NCBI RefSeq assembly: GCF_004331155.1
Contig: NZ_SJNZ01000012.1
Span: 1 to 64,000, forward strand
Length of the DNA: 64,000 nucleotides
Reading direction: 5' to 3'
DNA from: Acinetobacter terrestris
GTDB taxonomy: Bacteria > Pseudomonadota > Gammaproteobacteria > Pseudomonadales > Moraxellaceae
Positions 9,801-19,528 of this stretch are shown here, in pieces (the first letter of the stretch is position 1; every line of letters starts with the position of its first letter). Both the position numbers and the translations under genes were made by a program. The notes under the pieces were generated by a model that saw nothing but the letters and a program-made list of their open reading frames with translations, was not told where the DNA came from and searched no databases.

Positions 9801-9833
9801 AAAAACCACAGCATTCGTGCTGTGGTTTTTTTA
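9801..9833 (+). terminator. terminator of serA
   Basis: Perfect stem AACCACAGCA / TGCTGTGGTT with a TTCG tetraloop, flanked by A and T runs, 13 bp after the serA stop. Confidence 0.92.
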
Positions 9834-10199
9834 TTTTTTAAGCCCAAAATTTAATATCCTGAACGGAATTGAATTTCGTGACAAAGCCATTCGCAACTGT
9901 TCGAGGCAGATCAACATTTCAGTAAATTATGTTTCTGCAAACAATTTATTTAAATATCTCAATCTGTCGAGTTCTGCGATGAGAACATTTGAAACATGTT
10001 TAAAATGTTCGTAAGGTGGCTTTAGTCTTACGAAGCAATGCTTCTCAGGACAAAACCAAAGTAACAATAAGCTAAAGCTGAAATAAGTATCTCAATGCTA
10101 AGACACCGTCGTTCCTCTATTATTTCACTCATATTCGGAAATATTTATTAAGCCTTTGCTGATCTCCCGCTATTCGAGAAATCGAAACAAATTTAGTCG
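9834..10199. other. intergenic region without a recognised gene
   Basis: About 365 bp between the serA terminator and the first EamA gene. A 65-codon open frame (9817-10014) starts inside the terminator stem and has no protein-like features. No tRNA, repeat or clear operator seen; it probably carries the EamA promoter. Confidence 0.4.
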
Positions 10200-11081
10200 A
10201 TGTTGAATTTTAAAAATACGCCACATGTTCAGGCACTGCTGTTATTGCTGATTGCAATGATCAGCGTGCAGAGCAGTGGCTCGCTTGCCAAAATCCTGTT
10301 CGGTCAGTTTCCTATTCTGACCGTTGCAGCCATGCGTCTGTTACTTGGCGCTGCAATCTTGGCACTTATTTTTAAAATCTGGCAGATCAATTTCAGACAG
10401 GTGAAGTGGAAAGCCATTATCAGCTACGGTATCGCGCTTGCTGGTATGAATGCTATGTTTTACCTGTCGATTAATCGCCTTCCCCTCGGCATTGCCGTTT
10501 CTTTTGAATTCATAGGTCCACTCAGCCTCGCGCTGTATTACGCACGACAAAAATTCGATTTTGTCTGGGTTGGACTGGCCATACTTGGCCTGATTTTATT
10601 GTTTCCGTTTGATCAGGTTTCACAAAACCTGGATTTAATCGGAATTGCTTTTGCCTTGGCTGCAGGCGCTTGCTGGGCGCTGTATATCGTTGCCGGACAA
10701 AAACCTTCGGGTATTTCAGGCAATCATACCGTGTGTCTGGGCATGTTTATCGGCATGCTGTGTTTGATACCCATTGCGCTATTTTCAGGCATGTCAACCC
10801 ATGTTTTTGAACCTTCAAATCTGGTTTATTTTATTACTTTAGCGGTACTTGCCAGTGCCCTGCCTTTTACTCTGGAAATGATTGCGCTGCGTAATTTAAC
10901 TGCGCTGAGTTTCGGTACATTGATGAGCGTAGAACCCGCGATTGCAGCATTATCAGGGTTTATATTTTTAGGCGAGCAGTTGTTATGGAACCAATGGTTA
11001 GCGCTTGCGACCATTATTGCCGCATCCATTGGCTGCACCTATACCACGCAACAAGCCAAGAACAAGGCTAAAGATAAATAG
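10200..11081 (+). CDS. EamA/RhtA-like DMT transporter (copy 1)
   Basis: A 293-aa inner-membrane carrier with ten predicted helices in two EamA repeats, of the drug/metabolite transporter superfamily. The N-terminal repeat (about residues 10-140) contains LTVAAMRLLLGA and FEFIGPLSLAL. The second (about 150-285) contains AAGACWALYIVAGQ and the closing helix-loop GEQLLWNQWLAL. The pattern fits the RhtA group, which exports amino acids such as threonine or homoserine; the actual substrate is unknown. The start is ATG 10200. A paralogue lies 177 bp downstream on the same strand, so the pair probably arose by duplication. Confidence 0.82.
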   Translation: MLNFKNTPHVQALLLLLIAMISVQSSGSLAKILFGQFPILTVAAMRLLLGAAILALIFKIWQINFRQVKWKAIISYGIALAGMNAMFYLSINRLPLGIAVSFEFIGPLSLALYYARQKFDFVWVGLAILGLILLFPFDQVSQNLDLIGIAFALAAGACWALYIVAGQKPSGISGNHTVCLGMFIGMLCLIPIALFSGMSTHVFEPSNLVYFITLAVLASALPFTLEMIALRNLTALSFGTLMSVEPAIAALSGFIFLGEQLLWNQWLALATIIAASIGCTYTTQQAKNKAKDK

Positions 11082-11258
11082 AAAATACGTCATTTAAATT
11101 CAAATTAATCGAGCCAAATCTACGCGCTGATTTTTAAATTCAAAGTTTTAAATTTAAAGCGTGTAAGACCTTTCAGGCCCTCAAAAATTAAACAGAATTG
11201 CTATACTGGCGCCATCTTTTCCAGTGGATTCACCTGACTTGGTGATCCTGCGTGTCGC

Positions 11259-12134
11259 ATGCCTAATTCACAACTTACTGCTGTCCTGTTCATGGTTTTA
11301 TCCATGGTGGCATATCAGATCAGTGCCTCTTTTGCCAAGCAACTGTTTGAAGTCCTTGATCCACTTACCGTGGTGACTTTACGCCTCTGCTTTGCCTCCA
11401 TTTTAATTGTGCTGATGTTCCGTTCCTGGAAAATCATCAACCGCCTCCCCTATTTAAAATGGAAAGACTTGCTGTTTTATAGTGGTTCTGTCTGCTTAAT
11501 GAATGTGTTGTTTTATGCATCCTTAGGCAAGTTACCGCAAGGGATTGCAGTCGGTTTAGAATTCTTGGGCCCGCTGACACTGGCGCTACTTTCGATTAAA
11601 CAAAGAACGGATTATCTTTGGGTCTGTCTGGCAATTTTAGGCGTTGCGCTGATGGTGCCATGGCAAGATACATCCGCTGACAACTTCTCATATTTAGGGG
11701 CGGCTTTTGCTTTGGGTGCGGGGATCTGCTGGGCGATTTATATTTATTTCGGACAACGTGTGGTACGGCAAAATATTGGCATGCATGCGCTGAGTATTGC
11801 CATTGTGCTGTCTGCCATGGTGATGTTGCCGATCAGCGCAGTGCATAATCCTACAGCACTGATTCAAACCCAATATTGGGGACAAGCCTTGGTCATTGCC
11901 CTGCTTGCCACCGCTATTCCTTATGCTTTAGACCTGATGGCACTGAAGCGGCTAAGTAAACTCAGTTACGGCACACTGTCCAGTTTATCCCCGGCTCTCG
12001 GTGCTTTGGCAGGCTGGTTCTTGCTTAAAGAACAGATCACCGTTCTGCAAACTATTGCCTTAGTTTGCATCATGATTGCTTCGGTGGGTGTGACCTTTAG
12101 AGCCAGTAAAAATAAACAGCTTCAAGCTGAATAA
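11259..12134 (+). CDS. EamA/RhtA-like DMT transporter (copy 2)
   Basis: A 291-aa ten-helix transporter, clearly paralogous to the preceding gene. Shared features are SFAKQLFE near the start, LDPLTVVTLRLCFA, GVGLEFLGPLTLALL-like segments, AGICWAIYIYFGQR and the closing KEQITVLQTIALV. It belongs to the EamA half-repeat family; substrate unknown, metabolite or amino-acid export inferred. The start is ATG 11259 with only a weak ribosome binding site; no better start is visible. Closed by the terminator at 12151-12180. Confidence 0.82.
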   Translation: MPNSQLTAVLFMVLSMVAYQISASFAKQLFEVLDPLTVVTLRLCFASILIVLMFRSWKIINRLPYLKWKDLLFYSGSVCLMNVLFYASLGKLPQGIAVGLEFLGPLTLALLSIKQRTDYLWVCLAILGVALMVPWQDTSADNFSYLGAAFALGAGICWAIYIYFGQRVVRQNIGMHALSIAIVLSAMVMLPISAVHNPTALIQTQYWGQALVIALLATAIPYALDLMALKRLSKLSYGTLSSLSPALGALAGWFLLKEQITVLQTIALVCIMIASVGVTFRASKNKQLQAE

Positions 12135-12150
12135 TCAGGAGTTCAGCATA

Positions 12151-12180
12151 AAAAAAGATGGCAAAATGCCATCTTTTTTT
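12151..12180. terminator. bidirectional terminator
   Basis: Near-perfect stem AAAAAAGATGGCA / TGCCATCTTTTTT with a 3-nt loop, between the convergent EamA copy 2 and hemerythrin genes. It has a T run on both strands. Confidence 0.9.
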
Positions 12181-12204
12181 ATCATGCAATTTTGAATTTA
12201 AATT

Positions 12205-12669
12205 TTAGCTTTGTACCAGCATATCTTTTTTCATGTCTTTATAACGCTGATATTCATTCTTGTACTGCACGGCTAAAGCTGTTTTCTGTTCTTCTCCCAG
12301 AATTTTTCCGGCCTGCTGAAAAAAGCTGTGCTCTTCTTCTTTCAGATGATGATGCACCTTATCAGAAAGCTTTTTGGCTATCGCGATCCAGCCGGGATTA
12401 CTAAAATCAGTTTCACTCAGCTCTTCAATCATCTCATCCATTTCATGATGTTCTGCCAAGGCATGACGGGTAATGCTCAGTCCAGAATCTGTCATCATCA
12501 GCGGAATATAAAAATAACGGTCTTCAGCCGTTTCATGGGCAAATAATTCATTCTTGAGTTGTTTAAACAACTCATGGCGTTCTGGGCTATCTCCAGAAGT
12601 TTGCAGTAATTTTTCTGACAGATCCCGCTGGATTTCATGACTTTCACGTAATGCTTCAAATATATTCAT
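12205..12669 (-). CDS. hemerythrin (HHE) domain protein
   Basis: A 154-aa soluble all-helical protein of the hemerythrin/HHE cation-binding family. Metal ligands expected from the family are visible in order: ESHEIQRD near residue 10, LFAHETAEDRYFY near 45, LAEHHEMDEMIEE near 74 and HHHLKEEEHSFF near 107, which together would bind a di-iron centre. Bacterial members are linked to oxygen, nitric-oxide or oxidative stress sensing and iron-sulphur protection; which applies here is unknown. The start is ATG 12669. It stands alone between terminators. Confidence 0.88.
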   Translation of the reverse strand: MNIFEALRESHEIQRDLSEKLLQTSGDSPERHELFKQLKNELFAHETAEDRYFYIPLMMTDSGLSITRHALAEHHEMDEMIEELSETDFSNPGWIAIAKKLSDKVHHHLKEEEHSFFQQAGKILGEEQKTALAVQYKNEYQRYKDMKKDMLVQS

Positions 12670-12804
12670 TATTTTAATGACCTCTGGCTATAGGCTATAT
12701 GATCGCGACAAAACTTACATAAAAGGGCGAATCCACCCTTTGTAGATCTCTTATTCTTATGCCAGACGATTCGAAAAAACTGTTAATTTTTGTGAATGTT
12801 TTTA

Positions 12805-13575
12805 TTAACTTACAAATAACATTTGATAACTTAAGCGTAAAATCAGCATGGAAACCAGAATCAAAAACAGAATCCGGATAAAACCGCTACCGTATTTCAG
12901 GGCCATTTTCACTCCGACCAATGAGCCTGCGACATTGGCAACAGCCATCATCAAACCCAGGCCAAACAGCACATGACCCGTCGGGGCAAAAAAGCTCAGT
13001 GCAGCCAAGTTGGTGGTTAAATTGGCCACCTTAGACAAAGCGGAAGCATGCAAAAAATCAGCTTTTAAATAACGAATAAAAAAGAAAATGAAAAAACTGC
13101 CGGTTCCCGGACCAAAAACTCCATCATAAAAACCAATCGCGAGACTACCAACAGCAGCCAGAAACAAAATTTTAGGCGTTAACTCCTGCTGCACATGCAC
13201 TTGCCCAAACTGCTTTTTCATAAAGGTATAGATCGCAATCACAATCAGCATGACCAGTACAAAGGGACGCAGCACTTCTTTGGGAATCATGGTGACACAG
13301 GCCGCACCAGCAAATGAGCTGACAAAAGCACAGCTGGCAATAATCGCCAGCAGCTTCCAGCGCAATTTGACTTTCCGCACGAATGAATAAGCTGCCGATG
13401 CCGTACCACAGATAGATGACAGTTTATTGGTGCCAAAAACAGTAGCCGGTGACAGTTGCGGCATGGCATTCATAATCGCTGGAATCTGGATCAGACCACC
13501 ACCGCCTACTGCTGCATCGATTGCACCTGCACAGAATGCAAAAAACAGTAGGCTGATGATAATGTCGATTTCCAT
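12805..13575 (-). CDS. TSUP (TauE/SafE) family transporter
   Basis: A 256-aa inner-membrane protein with about eight helices. The TauE/SafE signature appears twice. The first half has FCAGAIDAAVGGGGLIQIPA (residues 16-35) and TVFGTNKLSSICGT; the second has AIGFYDGVFGPGTGSFF and ASALSKVANLTTNL. It is closest in layout to YfcA-type proteins. The family moves sulfite, sulfonates or related anions; no neighbour fixes the substrate here. The start is ATG 13575, and truB lies just upstream on the same strand (27-bp gap), so they may be co-transcribed. Confidence 0.85.
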   Translation of the reverse strand: MEIDIIISLLFFAFCAGAIDAAVGGGGLIQIPAIMNAMPQLSPATVFGTNKLSSICGTASAAYSFVRKVKLRWKLLAIIASCAFVSSFAGAACVTMIPKEVLRPFVLVMLIVIAIYTFMKKQFGQVHVQQELTPKILFLAAVGSLAIGFYDGVFGPGTGSFFIFFFIRYLKADFLHASALSKVANLTTNLAALSFFAPTGHVLFGLGLMMAVANVAGSLVGVKMALKYGSGFIRILFLILVSMLILRLSYQMLFVS

Positions 13576-13602
13576 ATAGCTTTATCTACTCTGAAATAAT
13601 GA

Positions 13603-14508
13603 TTAGAGATTTAACACGCGTTTTGGCACCAGGCGTTTTTTATCGGTAATTTCGGCCAAACCTAAACATTTCTCACCATCAAACACCAATACTTCTGCGA
13701 CTGCTTCATGTTCAATATTGCTTTCCATGCCATGCCCGAAATATTCTGCACGTCCTTCAGGAATCTGAACTCTCGGGAAATGCTCGACCGGTGCAAATAC
13801 TGGAAGTAACAAGGCTTCCCGTTCCCATTCAGTCAGGCTTTCCAGATACTCAATGGTATAGCTTGGAATCAGGTCAAACTGACCGGTTTTAATCCGGTGT
13901 AGATAAGTCAGATGTCCAAAAGTACCTAAGGCTTTGGCAATGTCTTCACCCAACACCCGAATATAAGTACCTTTAGAACAGGTAATATCTAAAGTCAGGC
14001 TATTTTCGGTAAAGGACAGTAATTCAATCGCTTCAATGGTAAGTGGGCGGGCTTCACGTTCAATTTCAATGCCTTGACGCGCCAATTCATACAGCGGACG
14101 CCCTTCCTTTTTCAAGGCAGAATACATGGGCGGAACTTGCTGAATATCACCCGTAAAGCTTGCCAAAACCTGCTGGATTTTTTCTTCAGTCAGCGCAGGA
14201 ACAGCCTGTTCCAACAATACTTCACCTTCGACATCACCCGTGGTTGTGTTATGACCTAAATGAATGGTGGTTTGGTAACGCTTGGTTGAATCGAGTAAAT
14301 AGTGGGAAAATTTAGTCGCTTCACCCAAACAAATGGGCAACAACCCGGATGCCAAAGGATCTAAAGCACCGGTATGCCCGCCTTTTTGTGCCCGATATAA
14401 GCCACGTACTCGCTGTAATGCAGCATTAGAACTAATACCCAAAGGCTTGTTCAATAAAAACACACCGCTAATATGCCGGCGTTGAATCTTAGGTGAGGTC
14501 TTTTTCAT
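13603..14508 (-). CDS. truB: tRNA pseudouridine(55) synthase
   Basis: A 301-aa enzyme that converts U55 in the T-loop of elongator tRNAs to pseudouridine. The TruB family signature is clear: [14 protein letters not shown] near residue 15, then [24 protein letters not shown] (residues 39-62) with the catalytic aspartate in [14 protein letters not shown], and the TruB-type [14 protein letters not shown] near 180. A C-terminal PUA-like segment closes the protein. The start is ATG 14508. It is not next to infB-rbfA, where it lies in many bacteria. Confidence 0.95.
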   Translation of the reverse strand: MKKTSPKIQRRHISGVFLLNKPLGISSNAALQRVRGLYRAQKGGHTGALDPLASGLLPICLGEATKFSHYLLDSTKRYQTTIHLGHNTTTGDVEGEVLLEQAVPALTEEKIQQVLASFTGDIQQVPPMYSALKKEGRPLYELARQGIEIEREARPLTIEAIELLSFTENSLTLDITCSKGTYIRVLGEDIAKALGTFGHLTYLHRIKTGQFDLIPSYTIEYLESLTEWEREALLLPVFAPVEHFPRVQIPEGRAEYFGHGMESNIEHEAVAEVLVFDGEKCLGLAEITDKKRLVPKRVLNL

Positions 14509-14662
14509 AGCGCAAGATCAAGCAAGTTGAAACGGCTGACATGTTAACAACCGCTTGTCCGTTTTTACAACTTTTCTACGTTACATTTACCTCTTTAATG
14601 GCAAATTCAAGTTCTATTTTTAGACTTAATAAAATAAAACAAGCAAGAAGGTTGCATAGGAA

Positions 14663-15691
14663 ATGCAGAAATATAAGTTATGGATTATTTTGGCGCTTAT
14701 TGTTGTGGGGATTGGTGCACTGTTATTTTGGCTGGCCCCCTCACAATCGATTGCAGAAAAAATACCTACCGCACAAACTGCTTATCCTCAAGGAAATACC
14801 TTAGCCGAAAACACGCCAGCAAACTTAGTTCAAGGCGGGGCTTTTATGAGTAAAAGCCAACAGGACACTGAAGTGAACTGTCAGTTGCGTATGGATGGGG
14901 CTAACCGTTTAATTGTGAATGAGCAAACACGCAACTGTTTTGAATATTTCATTACCCAGTATGGGGAAAAAGATATCCAGCAGATTAAAAATGATTTTAA
15001 AGCTTATATCCAGCAAGCCTATAAAGCACCTGCCCTCGCACAAATTCTGGATTTGTGGAATCGCTATATCGATTACCGTGAAAAACTGGGTGATTTACAG
15101 GCACCGAATATTGATAAAGAAGATCCGAAATATTATCAAAGCATCTTTGCCAATATGAAAAATTTGCGCAAACAACTCTTCTCGGACTACGAAATTGAAG
15201 GCTTATTCGGTACTGAAGATATTTACCATGAATATACCTTAAGCCGCATGACAGTCATGGATGACAAAAGCTTAACTGAAGCGCAAAAAGCACAAAAATT
15301 AAAAGACCTGTTTAATCAATTACCCAAGGACTGGAAAGAAAATTTAGAGCAGCTCAACAAACTCGAAGACTTGCGCAAACTGACCGCAGACATTAAAGCA
15401 CGCGGTGGTTCAGCGGAAGAAATTCATCAAATGCGGGTGAATCTGGTCGGTCCTGAGGCCACGCAGCGTTTAGAAAGCCTAGATAGAGAGCGCAGTGACT
15501 GGAAAAACAAGGTCGATGGTTATTTAAAAGAACGCGACAACATCATAAAAAGTGGTCTGAGTGATGAGGCCAAGCAAAAAGCCGTTCAACAATTACGGAT
15601 GCAGCATTTTAATAAACCAGAAGAACAACTCCGGGTAGGAACTTTTGAATCCGTTCATGATCAGGGAGGAAAATTACCATATGGCGAGTAA
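14663..15691 (+). CDS. lifO: lipase-specific foldase (lipase chaperone)
   Basis: A 342-aa membrane-anchored periplasmic steric chaperone needed to fold secreted family I lipases. An N-terminal membrane helix (residues 6-25, IILALIVVGIGALLFWL) is followed by an Ala/Pro/Gln-rich linker. The family motif RxxFDYxL is present in diverged form as RNCFEYFI near residue 93. A long helical body follows with KLKDLFNQLP and LVGPEATQRLESLDRER. In Acinetobacter the foldase gene (lipB) precedes lipA, as here. The start is ATG 14663. It probably serves both intact lipases downstream. Confidence 0.9.
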   Translation: MQKYKLWIILALIVVGIGALLFWLAPSQSIAEKIPTAQTAYPQGNTLAENTPANLVQGGAFMSKSQQDTEVNCQLRMDGANRLIVNEQTRNCFEYFITQYGEKDIQQIKNDFKAYIQQAYKAPALAQILDLWNRYIDYREKLGDLQAPNIDKEDPKYYQSIFANMKNLRKQLFSDYEIEGLFGTEDIYHEYTLSRMTVMDDKSLTEAQKAQKLKDLFNQLPKDWKENLEQLNKLEDLRKLTADIKARGGSAEEIHQMRVNLVGPEATQRLESLDRERSDWKNKVDGYLKERDNIIKSGLSDEAKQKAVQQLRMQHFNKPEEQLRVGTFESVHDQGGKLPYGE

Positions 15692-15810
15692 TCGCAATGT
15701 AGCTCTATCAGGTGACTAGGTTGATCATCTGAGTTATACAGCCGCTATGAGTCAAAAGCTAAAAAATGCCTGATAGCGGTTTAAAAAATAAAAAAAGTGA
15801 GATAAATACA

Positions 15811-16791
15811 ATGAAATGGAACTCTAAGGCACTCGTGTGCGCAATATTATCAAGCGCGGCAATTATATTGCCTCAAATGGCTTCAGCAGGCCAGGCTTCA
15901 CAAATTACAGATAAAGTGACATCCAGTTATGCCAAAACCAAATATCCGCTAGTATTTGCACATGGTATGGGCGGATGGATTCGTGCAGGATTTGATGAAC
16001 TTGGCGTCGATTATTGGTATCAAATATTGCCCGATTTGGCACGTAACGGTGCAAATGTTTGGGCAACGCGTGTGACCCCTTTTAATAGCTCTGAAGTTCG
16101 TGGTGAGCAGCTCATGCAGCAAGTGGATGAAATTTTAGCGCTTACGGGTGCGAAAAAAGTCAACTTGCTGGGTCATAGTCACGGCGGTCACAGTATTGCC
16201 TATGTTTCTAACATTGCACCCACAAAGGTAGCTTCATCGACTGCTATTTCTAGCCCACTGAAAGGCTCTAAGGTTGCGGATTATATTATTGCAGCTGAAG
16301 GCACGACTCTGGAAGGTCCTTTGGTCAGTGTTGTGAACTTTGCTTCTAAAATGCTGGTGTGGGCACAGGGGCTTGATCCAAATTCCTTCCCGCACGACTC
16401 ATTGGGCGCGGGTAAGAGTTTAAGCGTGACCGGTTCAACCGACTTCCAAAAACGCTATCCACTGGGTATGCCAAAAACAGCCTGTGGTGAAGGTCCTGCA
16501 ACTGAAAAATACATTCATTTTTATTCCTTCTCCGGTACAGGCACAGTCACCAATCCGCTTGATCCGGACATGTTGTTAGGTGTTACCGCAAAGCTGACTG
16601 ACCCTAAAGGTGATAATGATGGACTTGTCGGTCGTTGTAGCGCGAAATACGGTAAAACCATTCGCGACAACTATAACTGGAATCATCTGGATGCAATTAA
16701 CCAATTCTTTGGCTTAACTGCATTCTTGGCACCTGATCCAGTTTCAGTTTACCGTCAACATGCAAACCGTTTAAAGCTGCAAGGTTTATAA
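15811..16791 (+). CDS. lipA: secreted triacylglycerol lipase 1
   Basis: A 326-aa secreted alpha/beta-hydrolase of lipase family I, exported to the periplasm through a signal peptide (residues 1-26, cut after QMASA) and then by type II secretion. The oxyanion motif VFAHGMGG lies near residue 50. The nucleophile elbow is GHSHGG with Ser123. The acidic residue is in DNDGLVG and the histidine in WNHLDAINQ, next to a Ca-binding aspartate. Two cysteines (TACGEG and GRCS) would form the conserved disulfide. I used ATG 15811 because it starts the signal peptide; an upstream in-frame start at 15766 does not. The region after the nucleophile (AISSPLKGS) differs from the usual GVGAPHKGS pattern. Confidence 0.93.
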   Translation: MKWNSKALVCAILSSAAIILPQMASAGQASQITDKVTSSYAKTKYPLVFAHGMGGWIRAGFDELGVDYWYQILPDLARNGANVWATRVTPFNSSEVRGEQLMQQVDEILALTGAKKVNLLGHSHGGHSIAYVSNIAPTKVASSTAISSPLKGSKVADYIIAAEGTTLEGPLVSVVNFASKMLVWAQGLDPNSFPHDSLGAGKSLSVTGSTDFQKRYPLGMPKTACGEGPATEKYIHFYSFSGTGTVTNPLDPDMLLGVTAKLTDPKGDNDGLVGRCSAKYGKTIRDNYNWNHLDAINQFFGLTAFLAPDPVSVYRQHANRLKLQGL

Positions 16792-16812
16792 ACCTGAAAT
16801 TCCCAGCCAGTG

Positions 16813-16845
16813 ATGCCCATAAAGACATTTTTATGGGCATTTTCA
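16813..16845 (+). terminator. terminator between lipase 1 and lipase 2
   Basis: Stem ATGCCCATAAA / TTTATGGGCAT with a short loop, then TTTTC, 22 bp after the lipase 1 stop. Confidence 0.8.
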
Positions 16846-16989
16846 TCTCTACACCTTGTTACAACTCTTTATTACTTTGGTCAGCTAAATTTATAAATCA
16901 GACCATGAATATTTAATAATGAATTTTGACAATTTAAGTTGTCAAATAAAACAGCATTTTTAAAACAATAATATTTTCGAGTACTCAAT

Positions 16990-17955
16990 ATGAAATACGG
17001 ACTCTTCATTGCAGGCTTAATGTCACTCAGTGCTATTGGCCAGGTACAAGCAGGCAACGCGACCCAGGTTAACTCCAAAGTTAGCTCAAGCTACGCTAAA
17101 ACCCAATATCCGGTGGTCTTCTCACACGGCATGTCTGGTTTTATTACGGTCGGCACGGATGACTTTGGACTGGATTATTTCTATCAAATCCTTCCCGACT
17201 TAGCCCGAAATGGTGCCAATGTCTGGGCGACACGCGTCTCGCCATTTAACTCATCAGAAATTCGTGGTGAGCAACTTTTACAGCAGGTTAAAGAAATTAC
17301 TGCTATTACCGGTGCCAAGAAGGTCAATCTAATTGGTCACTCGCATGGTGGCCCAACCATTCGTTATGTCGCGGGTGTTGCGCCGAAATTGGTCGCATCC
17401 TTAACAGGCGTGGGTGCACCGAATGCGGGTTCCCCGGTTGCCGACCTCATTTTGAAAGCTGAAGGTACAAGTATTCAAGGTCCTTTAGTCGGTTTAATTA
17501 ACTTTGTTTCTAAAGCTGTAACTTGGGCTCAAGGGCTTGATCCAAAAAGTTTTCCGCATGATGCATTGGCCGGTGGTAAAAGTTTAACCCTTGCCGGTTC
17601 AGCCAAATTTAACAGCCAGTTTCCCCTGGGAATGCCAAGCCAAACCTGTGCTGAAGGTAAAGCATTTGAGAACGGGATCTATAACTATTCATTCACCGGA
17701 ATTGGTGGCGTGACCAATATTCTGGACCTGGATTCGGCCTTGAAAGTCACCAGTTTATTGATTGATGGCGGCAAGGAAAATGATGGCTTGGTATCCCGTT
17801 GCAGTGCGAAATTCGGTAAAACCATTCGTGATAATTACAACTGGAACCATTTAGATGAAGTCAATCAGGTACTCGGCTTAAAAGCACTCTTTGCACCCGA
17901 TCCTGTTGATGTCTATCGCCAACATGTAAACCGTCTAAAACTGCAAGGCTTATAA
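16990..17955 (+). CDS. secreted triacylglycerol lipase 2 (paralogue)
   Basis: A 321-aa secreted lipase, paralogous to the upstream gene over its whole length and identical in layout. It has a signal peptide (residues 1-21, cut after QVQA), oxyanion VVFSHGMSG, nucleophile elbow GHSHGGPT with Ser118, and the typical TGVGAPNAGSPVADL strand. It also keeps the disulfide cysteines (QTCAEG and SRCS), the acid in ENDGLVS and histidine in WNHLDEVNQ. It is closer to the classical Pseudomonas-type sequence than lipase 1. It sits behind its own spacer with terminators on both sides, so it may be expressed independently, but there is no second foldase gene. Confidence 0.92.
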   Translation: MKYGLFIAGLMSLSAIGQVQAGNATQVNSKVSSSYAKTQYPVVFSHGMSGFITVGTDDFGLDYFYQILPDLARNGANVWATRVSPFNSSEIRGEQLLQQVKEITAITGAKKVNLIGHSHGGPTIRYVAGVAPKLVASLTGVGAPNAGSPVADLILKAEGTSIQGPLVGLINFVSKAVTWAQGLDPKSFPHDALAGGKSLTLAGSAKFNSQFPLGMPSQTCAEGKAFENGIYNYSFTGIGGVTNILDLDSALKVTSLLIDGGKENDGLVSRCSAKFGKTIRDNYNWNHLDEVNQVLGLKALFAPDPVDVYRQHVNRLKLQGL

Positions 17956-17961
17956 GAAATT

Positions 17962-17995
17962 AGGGATTTATCACTGAGCGTATAAATCCCTTTTT
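17962..17995 (+). terminator. terminator of lipase 2
   Basis: Stem AGGGATTTAT / ATAAATCCCT separated by about 10 nt, then TTTTT. Confidence 0.82.
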
Positions 17996-18043
17996 ATCAT
18001 TTAAAAATAAAAATCATTTTGTTTGGATTCTTCAAAGTACTTA

Positions 18044-18934
18044 ATGAATAAATTCTTCCTCACATTAGCCGCCCTATGGAGCATGACAATACTGCAGCTG
18101 ACCCATGCCAATCAGACACCAGTCTTATAATATAAAGCCAAAATTACTGTGTCTAATTATGCCAAGACCCGTTATCCCATGATCTTCGTGCATGGTTTTG
18201 GTCTGGGTTTTAACCGTATTGGCATAGACAGCATGGGTCTAGATTATTGGTATCAAATTCCACAGGATTTAATTCGCAATGGTGCAACGGCTTTTGCTAC
18301 TAAACTGTCAGCTGTGGCTTCCAATGAACTGCGCGGCGAACAGCTCTTAATGCAAGTCGCTAAAGTCTTAGTCATTAGCGGTGCCGAAACTGAATCTGCT
18401 TGGTCATAGTCAAGGTGGCCCCATCATTCAATAGATTGAAGCCATTGCACCACAAAAAGTTGCCTCGTTAATGGCCGTTGCAGGCGCGATGAAAGGCACA
18501 CCAATTATGAAAAAAGCACGTAATAGTTCCGTGCAGAAGATTCCATGCTTGCCCTGAGCACCACAGAAATGGAAAAGTTTAATCAAAGATATGGATCAAC
18601 TGCGATTACCAAAGACTGCCAATCCAATGGCGATAAAATCACTAAAAATGGCATCTATCATTATTCCTGGATGGGAAATCAGCAAGCCACCAATGCCTTG
18701 GATGTCGTGGAATCAACAGTTGTAACGCTGGCGAGCCAACTCATTAAACCGAGAAAAAGATGGTGCTCTTCCTTTATTTAGCGGTCGTTATGGACAAATT
18801 ATTCGTCAAGACTATAGGTATATAATCACTTTGATGAAGCAAATCATTTCTTTGGAATTATCGGTGTATTTGCACAAGATCCTGTCACGCTGTACCGCCA
18901 ACATGCCAACCGCTTAAAGCTGCAAGGTTTATAA
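18044..18934 (+). pseudogene. third lipase copy, broken
   Basis: A decayed paralogue of the two lipases upstream. It begins at ATG 18044 with a signal-peptide-like N-terminus but meets an in-frame TAA at about 18128. The mature part resumes (SNYAKTRYPMIFVHGFG), shifts frame around 18390 just before the nucleophile elbow (GHSQGGP readable in another frame), has a further stop soon after, an internal deletion near 18530, another frameshift near 18765, and ends with the shared YRQHANRLKLQGL. In the last readable frame the catalytic histidine region is YNHFDEAN. Multiple independent lesions mean no active product. Confidence 0.92.
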
Positions 18935-18954
18935 AATTAAAAAGATTCAGACAT

Positions 18955-18982
18955 AAAAAATGCGCCTAAAGGCGCATTTTTT
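18955..18982. terminator. bidirectional terminator between lipase array and rplS
   Basis: Perfect stem AAAAAATGCGCC / GGCGCATTTTTT with a TAAA loop. It serves the convergent lipase and ribosomal operons. Confidence 0.92.
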
Positions 18983-19014
18983 AACTCAAGACAAAACTTA
19001 ACTTTAGCCTAAAC

Positions 19015-19392
19015 TTAAGAAGCTTTAACTTTACGAGCTGGTAATTTTTCACGAATACGTGCAGCTTTACCAGACAATTCACGTAGGTAGTAAAGTTTAG
19101 CACGACGAACGTCACCACGACGTTTAACTTCAACTTTAGCTACGATTGGAGAATGAGTTTGGAATACACGCTCAACACCAACACCGCTAGAGATTTTACG
19201 TACTGTAAACGCAGAGTTTAAGCCACGGTTTTTGATTGCGATAACTACGCCTTCAAAAGCCTGAAGACGCTCACGGTCGCCCTCTTTAACTTTTACAGAT
19301 ACAACTACTGTATCACCTGGTGCAAATGCAGGAAGATCAGTACGTAATTGAGCATTTTCAATAATTTGAACTAAAGGATGCTTACCACTCAT
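19015..19392 (-). CDS. rplS: 50S ribosomal protein L19
   Basis: A 125-aa ribosomal protein at the 30S-50S interface. The family pattern is plain: [44 protein letters not shown] and KAKLYYLR-like [18 protein letters not shown]. It is the last gene of rpsP-rimM-trmD-rplS, separated from trmD by 153 bp that contain a 26-bp palindrome. The start is ATG 19392 with a GGAG site upstream. Confidence 0.98.
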   Translation of the reverse strand: MSGKHPLVQIIENAQLRTDLPAFAPGDTVVVSVKVKEGDRERLQAFEGVVIAIKNRGLNSAFTVRKISSGVGVERVFQTHSPIVAKVEVKRRGDVRRAKLYYLRELSGKAARIREKLPARKVKAS

Positions 19393-19528
19393 GTGGGTAT
19401 CTCCAATATGTGCGGTTCAGAAGAGGTCTGTTTACCGCTGGGGACAGAGGCTAAAGCGCATATCGACCCGTTTATCTTTCCCTTTACCACCTCAGTCTTC
19501 ACTGCGGTCGATAAAGAGCCTGTTTAAA

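Noticed and set aside
9817-10014. 65-codon open frame after serA
   Set aside because: It starts inside the terminator stem, lacks a ribosome binding site and has no protein-like pattern.
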